Origin: Chitinophagales bacterium
Lineage (GTDB): Bacteria; Bacteroidota; Bacteroidia; Chitinophagales; Chitinophagaceae
Assembly (NCBI GenBank): GCA_017303415.1
Contig: JAFLBJ010000001.1
Span: forward strand, 2,170,001 to 2,234,000
Length of the DNA: 64,000 nucleotides
Reading direction: 5' to 3'
Position 1 is the first letter of the stretch. The number at the start of each line of letters is the position of its first letter. Below, piece after piece: positions 8,383 through 15,805 of the stretch. Made by a program: the position numbers and the translations under genes. A model generated the notes under the pieces. That model did no database searches. It saw nothing but the letters and a program-made list of their open reading frames with translations, and was not told where the DNA came from.

Positions 8383-8979
8383 TCAGCCAAACATGTTTTT
8401 TTCAACCAGTTCACAAATGATATGTCCAACCAGGATATGGCTTTCCTGGATTCTTGGTGTATCGGTTGAAGGGATATTTAAGAGTATATCAGACAGCTCT
8501 TTCAATTTTCCTCCACCGGCACCGGTAAAAGCGATGGTCAGCACACCCATTTTTTTCGCGGCTGCAAACGCATTCACGATATTGGTGGAGTTTCCGGAAG
8601 TAGAAAAGCCGATCAATACATCACCTGCTTTTAAAGTGCCTTCTACCATTCGGGCATATACATCTTCAAAACTGTAGTCATTGGCCACGGCAGTGAGGTA
8701 GGAGGTGTTGGCATGTAAGGCCTCAGCCGGAAGGGCTTTTCGGTCGGTATAAAAACGACCGGTGAATTCTGCGGCGATATGTTGTGCATCGGCTGCACTT
8801 CCGCCATTTCCGCATAAATAAAGGCGATGCCCCTGAGAAAAGGCAGCGGTGATCTTATTCACGGCATCTGCGATCTTTTGAATCATCGATTCGTCCGACA
8901 GCAGGGCGGTTTTAACATCGATCGATCGGGATATGATCTCCTGAATTTGGTTCATGTGGATAATCGAAAAAGGGTTCAT
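8383..8979 (-). CDS. gmhA: Phosphoheptose isomerase GmhA (SIS domain)
   Basis: The gene encodes 198 residues with the complete GmhA signature: GNGGSAADAQHIAAEFTGRF for substrate binding, FSTSGNSTNI for phosphate binding and RIQESHILVGHIICELVE carrying the catalytic C-terminal His. GmhA isomerises sedoheptulose 7-phosphate to D-glycero-D-manno-heptose 7-phosphate in the cytosol, the first step of nucleotide-heptose synthesis. The ATG at 8979 overlaps the upstream GT4 stop by four bases; an internal ATG eight codons later (8955) is an alternative start. No heptose kinase or nucleotidyltransferase (HldE, HddA, HddC) is in the window, so the rest of the pathway must be elsewhere. Confidence 0.93.
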   Translation of the reverse strand: MNPFSIIHMNQIQEIISRSIDVKTALLSDESMIQKIADAVNKITAAFSQGHRLYLCGNGGSAADAQHIAAEFTGRFYTDRKALPAEALHANTSYLTAVANDYSFEDVYARMVEGTLKAGDVLIGFSTSGNSTNIVNAFAAAKKMGVLTIAFTGAGGGKLKELSDILLNIPSTDTPRIQESHILVGHIICELVEKNMFG

Positions 8980-10106
8980 TTTTCACCAAGCGATAATAGC
9001 TTGCTGATAAAATTTGACCAACTGTATTTCTCTTTTTCCCTGCGAAGATGGGGAATAAAATGCGCTTTGCCTAATTGGTAGAACCGTTGGATGGCTGTGG
9101 CAATGGCATAGGGTTCGGGTTCGGCGATAAGTCCGGTTTGCTCGGATTCGATCAGCGCCGGCAGACCTCCAACATTGGTTACCAGAGTGGGGCACTCGTA
9201 ATTAAAGGCCAGCGGTGTGACACCGCTTTGGGTGGCGTGGCGATAGGGCTGAACCACCAGATCGGCGGCACAGAAATAATATTTTACCGTATGATCGGGT
9301 ATGAAATGTGTATGCAGGATAAGACGATCGTTGAGCTCCAGCGTTTGGATCAGGTCGCGGTATTTATCTTCATCGCCATAGAATTCTCCGGCGATCAAAA
9401 GTTTGATCGACGGATCGGGTGGGAGCGTGCTCATCGCTTCCAAAAGAAGATCAAGTCCCTTGTAGGACCGGATAAAACCAAAGAAGAGAAGCAGCCGGGT
9501 GGAAGGATCGATCCCTAATTTTTCCTTGGCCTCAGCTTCACTTACCGGTTCTCCAAAATTATCATACAATGGATGACGGAGTTGGATATGGGGTTTGTGG
9601 GTAACAAATTTCTCCAGATCCTGTGTAACCTGATCACTCATGGTCACAAATCCATCACAGGCCTTAAATAAATAATGGGTGAAAGGTTTATCTCCAAACC
9701 TTTTTTCATGTGGGATTACATTATCCGCGATGCAAATGATCTTGCTGTGATGATTCTTTCGAATGGATCGGGCGATGGTGCCCAGGCAGGGACCCATAAA
9801 AGGCAGCCAATACCGGATGATCACGATATCATGCTTTTCTTTTCGTAATTGCCTCCCAACTTTGATCCAGTTAAATGGATTGATGGAATTGATCAGGCTT
9901 CGGATGGGGATGCCTGGTGGTGCCGGCTCGTCGGTAAATTGTGATTTGCCGGGGAATAAAAAACCAGGGTATTGAAGCTTAAAAGAACAAATACTACAAG
10001 TATATCCCTGGTTCAGCCACTCCTTGGCCAGGCGATGGTTGAATGTCGTCATTCCACCTCCACGTAGCGGGTGGGCGGGTCCTATGATCAGGATCTTTTT
10101 GGTCAT
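8976..10106 (-). CDS. GT4 family glycosyltransferase
   Basis: This 376-residue protein has a GT-B fold. The N-terminal Rossmann domain starts with KKILIIGPAHPLRGGGMTTF, the Gly-rich acceptor loop, and the C-terminal donor domain holds LLLFFGFIRSYKGLDLLLEAM and PYRHATQSGVTPLAFNYECP, in the place of the usual EGFG/E-x7-E region. It is a retaining, cytosolic, membrane-associated enzyme class that adds sugars to lipid-linked glycans. It overlaps the preceding GT2 and the following gmhA by four bases each, so the three form one translational unit. The context suggests heptose-containing glycan assembly; the exact linkage is unknown. Confidence 0.88.
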   Translation of the reverse strand: MTKKILIIGPAHPLRGGGMTTFNHRLAKEWLNQGYTCSICSFKLQYPGFLFPGKSQFTDEPAPPGIPIRSLINSINPFNWIKVGRQLRKEKHDIVIIRYWLPFMGPCLGTIARSIRKNHHSKIICIADNVIPHEKRFGDKPFTHYLFKACDGFVTMSDQVTQDLEKFVTHKPHIQLRHPLYDNFGEPVSEAEAKEKLGIDPSTRLLLFFGFIRSYKGLDLLLEAMSTLPPDPSIKLLIAGEFYGDEDKYRDLIQTLELNDRLILHTHFIPDHTVKYYFCAADLVVQPYRHATQSGVTPLAFNYECPTLVTNVGGLPALIESEQTGLIAEPEPYAIATAIQRFYQLGKAHFIPHLRREKEKYSWSNFISKLLSLGEK

Positions 10107-11047
10107 GATAAACCAGTCTTGCTTTCAATCAGGTAGGAATTACGTCCGGGTGAATTCCGGGCTACCAATTCAGCCAAAAATCCGGTGAGAAATAACTGTG
10201 CTCCCACCACCAAAGCGGTAAGGGCAATATAGAAACCAGGCCGGCTGGTGATTGCGAAACTATAATCGATGAGCTTGGAGATAACCAGATAGCTGGAGAA
10301 TCCAAAACCCACCAAAAAGAATATCGTACCCCATAAACCAAAGAAATGCATGGGCCGCTTGGAAAACTTGCCCACAAAGGTGATGGACAGCAGATCGAGA
10401 AAACCGTTTACAAAACGTTCCCAGCCAAACTTGGTGACCCCGTATTTTCTGGCCCGGTGCTCAACCACTTTTTCGCCGATCTTCTTAAACCCGGCCCATT
10501 TAGCTATAACGGGGATGTACCGGTGCATTTCGCCATATACTTCAATACTCTTGATGACTTTTTGCCGGTAGGCTTTAAGTCCGCAATTAAAGTCATGCAA
10601 TTTTACCTTGGAAACCCTGCGTGTAACTGCATTGAAGAACTTGGAAGGAATATTTTTGGTCAGCGTGTTGTCATAACGCTTTTTCTTCCAGCCGCTCACC
10701 AGGTCAAAACCATCCTGGCGAACCATTCGTACTAATTCGGGTATTTCATCCGGGCTGTCCTGCAGGTCAGCATCCATGGTTATGACCACTTCTCCCTGGG
10801 CTTCCCGGAACCCTTCATTGAGCGCTGCTGACTTGCCATAGTTTCGCTGAAAACTGATCCCCTTGACCTGTGGGTTCTTCTGATGAAGGGTTTGGATCAC
10901 TTCCCAGGAGCGGTCATTGCTGCCATCATCCACGAGGATGATCTCATAGGAGAGTCCATTCTCTGTCACCACCCGTTCGATCCAGGTGCAGAGTTCGGGC
11001 AACGATTCTTCTTCGTTGTAAAGGGGTATGACGAGCGAAACATCCAT
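10103..11047 (-). CDS. GT2 glycosyltransferase with C-terminal membrane pair (ArnC/GtrB-like)
   Basis: The protein has 314 residues. The GT-A catalytic domain opens with VSLVIPLYNEEESLPELC, has IILVDDGSNDRS and the metal-binding DADLQD, and is followed by two hydrophobic hairpins at about residues 225-300. This is the layout of undecaprenyl-phosphate sugar transferases such as GtrB and ArnC, which make lipid-phosphate monosaccharides for GT-C enzymes. The gene starts immediately after the DUF4199 stop. A GT-C partner is not adjacent, so the user of the product is unknown. Confidence 0.88.
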   Translation of the reverse strand: MDVSLVIPLYNEEESLPELCTWIERVVTENGLSYEIILVDDGSNDRSWEVIQTLHQKNPQVKGISFQRNYGKSAALNEGFREAQGEVVITMDADLQDSPDEIPELVRMVRQDGFDLVSGWKKKRYDNTLTKNIPSKFFNAVTRRVSKVKLHDFNCGLKAYRQKVIKSIEVYGEMHRYIPVIAKWAGFKKIGEKVVEHRARKYGVTKFGWERFVNGFLDLLSITFVGKFSKRPMHFFGLWGTIFFLVGFGFSSYLVISKLIDYSFAITSRPGFYIALTALVVGAQLFLTGFLAELVARNSPGRNSYLIESKTGLS

Positions 11048-11569
11048 TTAGATACTCATTTGATCCATCGGGTTCACCGGTTTCTTCTTCGTAACCGCCG
11101 CACCGATCAGGGAACCGATAGCGCCTAAAATTGCCATACCGATCACCGTACCAATGGCGGCAAACAAGATGTAGTTCCGACTAAACATATTGACGGCCGT
11201 TTCGATCTGGTCATCCGTGGTTTTTCCGTCTTCTTCCATTTTCTCCCGCATGGTTTGGAGAATTTGGTCTTTGAACTCCGGGAAAGCCATATTAAAACCA
11301 ATGACAAAAACCAACATGATCAGGATAACGATCGCGGTGGCCTTGAAACCATAAGAGAACAGGTTACCAAAGGTGACCTGGTTATCTTTCGACTTGGCAT
11401 ACTGGTGAATAAAGAAGATCAATCCCCCGATCAAGATCACATAGGATAAATAACCCAATGTCTGATTTTGCATCTGGTCGAGGAAATATAGAACGATACT
11501 ATACACTACGAGCAAAGCTCCCAGAATGGCACCGGCCACAAGATGGCTGATGGGTTTAGTTTCTTGCAT
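11048..11569 (-). CDS. DUF4199 membrane protein
   Basis: This 173-residue protein has four hydrophobic segments (about residues 11-30, 38-55, 75-95 and 132-158) and a charged loop between the third and fourth (TMREKMEEDGKTTDDQIETA). The pattern matches DUF4199, a Bacteroidota-specific membrane family of unknown function commonly found between pyrC-like and glycosyltransferase genes. It lies 10 bp after the pyrC-like gene and directly abuts the GT2 gene, so it is within the operon. A role as a membrane partner of the GT2 would be speculation. Confidence 0.85.
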   Translation of the reverse strand: MQETKPISHLVAGAILGALLVVYSIVLYFLDQMQNQTLGYLSYVILIGGLIFFIHQYAKSKDNQVTFGNLFSYGFKATAIVILIMLVFVIGFNMAFPEFKDQILQTMREKMEEDGKTTDDQIETAVNMFSRNYILFAAIGTVIGMAILGAIGSLIGAAVTKKKPVNPMDQMSI

Positions 11570-11579
11570 GTTAGTTTGT

Positions 11580-12842
11580 TTAAGGATTCAAAATTAGCTG
11601 GTCTTTATTAATAATCCCCCATACTTTTCCCCGAAGGGTTTTTCCCAAAAAGGGAGAGTTCTGTGACCTGGATCTTTTTTGCGACAGGGTATAGGTCCAT
11701 TCCTTCTCCGGATCAAACAAGGTGAGGGTCGCTTTTTGGCCTTCCTCGATGGACAGGGCGGGTAAACCGAACAAGGCTCTTGGTTGGGAGCTAAGCAGTC
11801 GCACCCAGCGTTCAGGTTCGTTGGGGATGACGGTGTTCAGGACAGAAAAAGCGGTTTCCAGACCGGTCATTCCGTTCCGGGCATATTCAAATTCACTGAC
11901 CTTGCTATCGGCTTCATGGGGCAAATGGTGGGTGGCAATACAATCCACGGTACCGTCTTTTACCGCTTCGATCAAACGCAGACGATCAGCCTCCGTCCGG
12001 ATCGGTGGATTTACCTTTAAGTTGGTATCATATTCCTGTAATGATTCCTCATTTAAGTAGAGGTGGTAGGGTGTGACGGAGCAGCTAAGCTGAATCCCCG
12101 AAGCCTTACCCCGGTTCACATATTCTACTGACTTGGCTGTGCTTATGGCCGTTAAATGAAGTTTTGATTCCGTATACCGGGCCAGTTTAATATCCCTTGC
12201 CACGATCAATTCCTCGGCCATGGCCGGTTTACCTGCCAAACCCAGGGAAGTAGATACCACCCCCTCATTCATCAGTCCATGCGGGCTGATACTCTGGTCA
12301 TCGGGTAACTGGATGATGATGCCACCAAAGGCTTTGATATACTGAAGGGCTTTTACCAATAATCCGGCTGATTGAATAGACCGTATTCCATCACTAAAGG
12401 CGATGGCACCGCTGGCACGCATATCATACATTTCGGCCAGGTCCTTACCCTCGGTCTGCCGGGTTACGGCCCCGATCGGATGGAGGTTGACCGGTTGTGT
12501 GGCTGATCGTTGGCGCAGGTATTCGACCTGACCTTTACTGTCCACTACCGGATTGGTATTTGGGAGGAGAAAAACATCGGTGTAACCACCTGCTGCTGCG
12601 GCGGCGGCTCCGGTTTCGATCGTTTCTTTGTATTCCTGCCCCGGATCCCCAAAGTGGGAGAAAACATCTACCCAGCCTGGAGAAATACACAGGTTCTCTA
12701 TACTGATCTCCTGGTCGGCCTTGGTTTGAATAGCAGAGCCAATTTGTCGGATCAGGCCATTTTCAATAAAAATATCCTGGGTTTGTCCGTTGAATGGTGA
12801 GAGGGGATCAACGATTCGAGCGTTCTTAATGAGGAGCTTCAT
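11580..12842 (-). CDS. Dihydroorotase homologue lacking most metal ligands (probable pseudo-dihydroorotase)
   Basis: The 420-residue protein has the class I dihydroorotase (amidohydrolase) fold and length. I chose ATG 12842 because the longer frame adds 18 residues unlike the family's N-terminus. The active-site motifs are degenerate. The DxHxH box reads DVFSHFGDPG, so the first His is Phe61. The HcED box reads IQLPDD, with Gln178 for His. The HxxHxST box reads HLTAIST, with Ala232 for His. The DHAPH box reads THHLPH, with His305 for Asp. This parallels the non-catalytic PyrC' proteins that support aspartate transcarbamoylase assembly in some bacteria. A structural role in pyrimidine synthesis is inferred; a new amidohydrolase activity is the alternative. 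A separate active PyrC would be expected elsewhere. Confidence 0.85.
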   Translation of the reverse strand: MKLLIKNARIVDPLSPFNGQTQDIFIENGLIRQIGSAIQTKADQEISIENLCISPGWVDVFSHFGDPGQEYKETIETGAAAAAAGGYTDVFLLPNTNPVVDSKGQVEYLRQRSATQPVNLHPIGAVTRQTEGKDLAEMYDMRASGAIAFSDGIRSIQSAGLLVKALQYIKAFGGIIIQLPDDQSISPHGLMNEGVVSTSLGLAGKPAMAEELIVARDIKLARYTESKLHLTAISTAKSVEYVNRGKASGIQLSCSVTPYHLYLNEESLQEYDTNLKVNPPIRTEADRLRLIEAVKDGTVDCIATHHLPHEADSKVSEFEYARNGMTGLETAFSVLNTVIPNEPERWVRLLSSQPRALFGLPALSIEEGQKATLTLFDPEKEWTYTLSQKRSRSQNSPFLGKTLRGKVWGIINKDQLILNP

Positions 12843-12893
12843 TAAGGGGCGAAGATAAGGTTGTTTTTGGGAAGAAAAAATAAGGCTAAGAGC

Positions 12894-12939
12894 CAAAGGC
12901 TAATAACTAAGAGCTATGTGCTTTTAGCTGTTAGCCTTT
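12894..12939. terminator. Imperfect hairpin upstream of the pyrC-like gene, probably a tRNA-side terminator
   Basis: Arms aaaggctaa (12894-12902) and ttagccttt (12931-12939) enclose a second, imperfect pair (actaagagc / gcttttagc). The minus-strand read leads from the tRNA region towards the pyrC-like gene. The hairpin resembles, in words such as ctaatagc/ttagc, the terminator between the two tRNAs, so it may be the terminator of a lost tRNA copy. No long T tract follows. Confidence 0.45.
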
Positions 12940-12946
12940 AGGCAGG

Positions 12947-12991
12947 TGTCGGGATGACTGGATTCCGTGCCTGCCGTCAGGCAGGGAACCA
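12947..12991 (-). pseudogene. Remnant of a tRNA-Pro 3' end, split by a 20-bp palindromic insertion
   Basis: Bases 12948-12965 are identical to the last 18 bp at the 3' side of the intact tRNA-Pro at 13031-13048 (acceptor 3' strand and T arm). At 12986-12991 the next six bases of the tRNA (gaacca) resume, after a 20-bp insert. The rest of the tRNA is missing. A terminator-like hairpin sits just beyond the 3' side, in the same place as the one next to the second tRNA. The arrangement suggests a third tandem tRNA-Pro copy that was interrupted and decayed; a short accidental duplication is the alternative. Confidence 0.55.
12966..12985. repeat. 20-bp palindromic element inserted in the tRNA remnant
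   Basis: The insert contains CCTGCC-gtca-GGCAGG, a 6-bp inverted repeat with a 4-base loop, placed exactly between ggattc and gaacca of the T-arm sequence. Another GGCAGG lies just outside the remnant at 12941-12946. I saw no second full copy in the window; short GC-rich palindromes of this kind can be dispersed in genomes. Confidence 0.5.
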
Positions 12992-13031
12992 TTGAGATTT
13001 AATAGTTCAGTAAAGTTTTCAAATTACGAGG

Positions 13032-13105
13032 TCGGGATGACTGGATTCGAACCAGCGACCCCCACGTCCCGAACGTGGTGCGCTACCGGGCTGCGCTACA
13101 TCCCG
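13032..13105 (-). tRNA. tRNA-Pro (anticodon CGG)
   Basis: Read on the minus strand this is a 74-nt cloverleaf: acceptor stem CGGGATG / CATCCCG, D arm GCGCAGCCCGGTAGCGC, anticodon stem CCACG / CGTGG with loop TTCGGGA (anticodon CGG), and T arm with GGTTCGAATCC. The discriminator base is A, as expected for proline. CCA is not encoded. A TAATTTTG box lies 10 bp upstream. Confidence 0.97.
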
Positions 13106-13115
13106 TAAAACGGGG

Positions 13116-13123
13116 CAAAATTA
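13116..13123 (-). promoter_or_regulatory. -7 box (TAATTTTG) of tRNA-Pro(CGG)
   Basis: The minus-strand sequence TAATTTTG fits TAnnTTTG exactly and ends 10 bp before the mature tRNA 5' end, a suitable distance for a short precursor. A -33 element is not obvious. Confidence 0.55.
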
Positions 13124-13145
13124 CTTGAAATCCCCCTAAAAAGCG

Positions 13146-13176
13146 AAAAGCTAATAGCTTTAGGCTATTAGCTTTT
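13146..13176 (-). terminator. Terminator hairpin between the two tRNA-Pro genes
   Basis: A perfect 12-bp inverted repeat (aaaagctaatag / ctattagctttt) with a 7-nt loop lies 5 bp beyond the 3' end of tRNA-Pro(GGG). On the minus strand it continues into cgcttttta. It should end the upstream tRNA transcript before the next tRNA promoter. Confidence 0.75.
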
Positions 13177-13181
13177 ATTTG

Positions 13182-13255
13182 TCGGGACGACTAGATTCGA
13201 ACTAGCGACCCCTTGCACCCCATGCAAGTGCGCTACCGGGCTGCGCTACGTCCCG
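13182..13255 (-). tRNA. tRNA-Pro (anticodon GGG)
   Basis: Read on the minus strand this is a 74-nt cloverleaf: acceptor stem CGGGACG / CGTCCCG, D arm identical to that of the neighbouring tRNA-Pro, anticodon stem CTTGC / GCAAG with loop ATGGGGT (anticodon GGG), and T arm with AGTTCGAATCT. The discriminator base is A. The two tandem proline tRNAs differ mainly in the anticodon arm and single stem pairs, which suggests duplication. CCA is not encoded. Confidence 0.97.
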
Positions 13256-13269
13256 AACAAACCGGGGTG

Positions 13270-13277
13270 CAAATTTA
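13270..13277 (-). promoter_or_regulatory. -7 box (TAAATTTG) of tRNA-Pro(GGG)
   Basis: The minus-strand sequence TAAATTTG is an exact TAnnTTTG match ending 14 bp before the tRNA 5' end. With the similar box before the other tRNA it shows that the two tandem tRNAs have separate promoters. Confidence 0.55.
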
Positions 13278-13282
13278 AGGGA

Positions 13283-13290
13283 TATTTTTG
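13283..13290 (+). promoter_or_regulatory. Possible -7 box (TATTTTTG) for the plus-strand glycosyltransferase gene
   Basis: TATTTTTG fits TAnnTTTG and lies 110 bp upstream of the start at 13401, back to back with the tRNA promoter on the other strand. No good -33 element was seen, so this is weak. Confidence 0.3.
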
Positions 13291-13400
13291 GATGAATCCC
13301 TCATTTTGGGTTTTTTATGAGGGTATTTCAAGGGTGTTTGACCCAAATCCTTTGACCAAAAGTCAATTTTGAGTTTCTTTATGCCACCTAAGCGGAATAC

Positions 13401-14594
13401 ATGATCAAGAACCGGAATTTTGTTTGCTTATCCACCTCGGAATGGGGCGGAAATTATGCAAAGACGATCGTTGAACTAATGTCTGTACTGGCCAGGGAAA
13501 ACAAGGTCCTGTATGTAGACTATCAATTTACCCTCAAGGATATGGCCATGGCCCTGATCGGTAAAAGTCAGGCGCCTGTATCCCGGATGTTAGGCTGGAA
13601 GAGAAGATTGCAAGAGGTTCAAACATCTGATCATCACACCGTTTTTTTGCTCACCCCTCCACCCATCATTCCTGTCGCTTTTCTTCCCGACGGGGGATTA
13701 TACCGGTTATTGCTTCGTATCAATGGAAGGATCATTGCGCATTCAGTTAAAAAGGCGATCCGTCGGACAAATATGCAGGATAACCTTATTCATATCAATG
13801 CCTTTAACCCGGCAATGGGGGAGGTAACCGCTTTTCGTTTTGGTGAAAAACAACTGATCTACCATTGCTATGATGAGATCGAAGCAGCCGCCTGGTTGAA
13901 AAAGCATGGAGGAAAACATGAGCGGGTATTCATGAAGCAGGCCCATGCCGTGATCACGACCTCAGAAGGATTATACAGAAAAAAATCGCCATTGACCAAC
14001 CGGTGTTTCCTGGTTAAAAATGCCGTGAATTTTGATCTGTTCAATACGGGTTTTGTCGATCGTACACCAGCCAGGGAAAAACGAATCGGATACATTGGAA
14101 GCATTGATGACCGTCTGGATTATACACTGCTGGAACATCTGTTTACTTCCCTTCCCGATTACCAATTTGATTTTGTCGGACGACACGACTATGAAAAAGG
14201 CAGGAGGCTGCTCCAACAATTTCCCAATGTGAAATTGCATGGGCCGCATCCCGTAACTGCATTACCGGGTTTCCTGCGTGCCTTTACAGCCGGAATCATT
14301 CCATTTGCCATCAATGATTTCAATAAAGGTATCTACCCGTTAAAGATCAATGAATACCTCGCAGCCGGATTGCCTGTGGTGATGACCCATTTTGCCATCG
14401 TGGAGGAGTTTCGTCCCGTTGCCTCTATTGCAGAAAACAAAGAAGATTTTCGCACCTTACTGATAAAAGAAATTACTGAGAATACTTCCGAAAAACAGGA
14501 AGCAAGGATCAAATTTGCGGCCGAGAATTCCTGGGAAGCGAGAGTAGAGCAGATCTCCGGAATCGTTCTTCAGTTGGATCAGGAGCTCCGTTGA
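13401..14594 (+). CDS. Glycosyltransferase, GT-B fold (TuaH/GT4-like)
   Basis: The 397-residue protein starts with NFVCLSTSEWGGNYAKTIVEL, where a W-G-x-x-x-A acceptor loop follows the first strand as in TuaH-like transferases. The donor half has KRIGYIGSIDDRLDYTLLEHL, a DFVGRHD strand and PFAINDFNKGIYPLKINEYLA. The last segment matches the K-x-x-E-Y-L-A-x-G motif of GT4 enzymes, with a putative catalytic Glu. It probably adds a sugar to the lipid-linked repeat unit in the cytosol. The gene stands alone on the plus strand and its last 16 bases overlap the 3' end of a convergent GT2 gene. Confidence 0.85.
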   Translation: MIKNRNFVCLSTSEWGGNYAKTIVELMSVLARENKVLYVDYQFTLKDMAMALIGKSQAPVSRMLGWKRRLQEVQTSDHHTVFLLTPPPIIPVAFLPDGGLYRLLLRINGRIIAHSVKKAIRRTNMQDNLIHINAFNPAMGEVTAFRFGEKQLIYHCYDEIEAAAWLKKHGGKHERVFMKQAHAVITTSEGLYRKKSPLTNRCFLVKNAVNFDLFNTGFVDRTPAREKRIGYIGSIDDRLDYTLLEHLFTSLPDYQFDFVGRHDYEKGRRLLQQFPNVKLHGPHPVTALPGFLRAFTAGIIPFAINDFNKGIYPLKINEYLAAGLPVVMTHFAIVEEFRPVASIAENKEDFRTLLIKEITENTSEKQEARIKFAAENSWEARVEQISGIVLQLDQELR

Positions 14595-15805
14595 ACCGGA
14601 TCCTTTACATCCTCTATATACATCACCTGCTCCTGTTGTGTTTTAAGAAAAGACTTGCGCGCCTGTTTGATCTTTAACAGGGCAGCAAATTGTCTGGCAG
14701 CAAAGGCCGGAAGCAATAAAAAGGTTCCCATGATTTCTTTGTTCCACCGGCTACGAATTCCAACAATCAGGTAAAAACTCACCGCATATAAGATAAGTAC
14801 ACCAGTGGCGATACCGGCTAACGCAAATTGCCCAACAACCAGATTTAATAGGATCACCAATAAGAATACACCAAACTGTATCACCAATGGGGGACGAAGG
14901 GCATTGAGGGCAAAAAAGAAATGATCCGGGTTGAACCGGAGCATTGACCGCCCAAGCAAGCCAAGCGCCACTTTAAAATATTTGAATTGCGAACTCATCC
15001 ATCGGGTGCGCTGTCTTTCCAGGGCTACGCCACTGCTTATCTTTTCATCATAGAGAAATCCCCTGGTGGTAAATCCTATCGCACCGGCTTTTTGAATGAT
15101 GTGTAATTGCAATTTCTTGTCAAACCCACCAAGATCGTCGGAGTAAGTGACAGATTCATAAATATCCAGGTCAACAGCGATCCCTGATCCCCAAATAGCC
15201 GCTGATAGTCCGATCGAAGCCCTCGCTTCGCGGTCTACAAAGAAGTTGTACAAATCACCAATGGCATCCATACGGGCAAAAGGGGTATTGAGGTTCTTTG
15301 CCCGAAAATCAGCTTGCACCGCTTTGTATCCTTGCTGAAACAGATGGTTTACTTCCTTAAGAAAATCCGGGTGGACAAGATTGTCCACATCAAAGATCAC
15401 CAGGGCCTGATGACGCCGAACAAAATGGCTGATCGCGTAACGGATGGATTTAACCTTTGAATTAATAGCCTGGTCGGGCCTGAGTAAACTCACGGGCAAT
15501 CCGGGGTATATCGGTAACCGGGCAGGATCACATTGGTCGGCTACTACATAGATATGAAAAGTGGGATAATGCTGTTGAAGGAGAGAGCGAACGATCGGAT
15601 CGATGAAACGGATGTCTTCATGTGCCGTTACAATGATTCCAAAATCGGTGATTGCTGCAGAGGTATTCACCTTCTCTTTCTTACGCCCAACAATCAGGTA
15701 TAAGAGCAGGAGTATCGGTGGGATGAGTAAAAAAATTCCGATACCTACAAAGGAGATATAGGTAAATAATCGAATGATCCATTGTATGGTTTCGAGATAG
15801 GTCAT
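14579..15805 (-). CDS. Membrane-bound GT2 glycosyltransferase
   Basis: The protein has 408 residues: one N-terminal membrane segment (about 11-38), a GT-A domain and three or more membrane segments at about 285-370. The processive-type motifs are present: VTAHED (strand 1), VADQCDP, FDVDN as the metal-binding DxD, DDLGGFDKK and QRTRW, the (Q/R)xxRW motif of cellulose- and hyaluronan-synthase-like enzymes. It could be processive or add a single sugar; the sequence does not decide. It overlaps the upstream methyltransferase by four bases and is the last gene of the minus-strand run. Confidence 0.87.
   Translation of the reverse strand: MTYLETIQWIIRLFTYISFVGIGIFLLIPPILLLLYLIVGRKKEKVNTSAAITDFGIIVTAHEDIRFIDPIVRSLLQQHYPTFHIYVVADQCDPARLPIYPGLPVSLLRPDQAINSKVKSIRYAISHFVRRHQALVIFDVDNLVHPDFLKEVNHLFQQGYKAVQADFRAKNLNTPFARMDAIGDLYNFFVDREARASIGLSAAIWGSGIAVDLDIYESVTYSDDLGGFDKKLQLHIIQKAGAIGFTTRGFLYDEKISSGVALERQRTRWMSSQFKYFKVALGLLGRSMLRFNPDHFFFALNALRPPLVIQFGVFLLVILLNLVVGQFALAGIATGVLILYAVSFYLIVGIRSRWNKEIMGTFLLLPAFAARQFAALLKIKQARKSFLKTQQEQVMYIEDVKDPVQRSS

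Noticed and set aside
12947..13105. Possible prophage or integrative element att site pair at the tRNA-Pro genes
   Set aside because: The 18-bp repeat of the tRNA 3' end is only 83 bp away, and no integrase or mobile gene lies between or near. A decayed tRNA copy explains it better.
12894..13176. CRISPR-like array suggested by short repeated words (ctaagagc, ctaatagc, ttagc)
   Set aside because: The words form imperfect hairpins next to tRNA ends, without regular spacers or cas genes.
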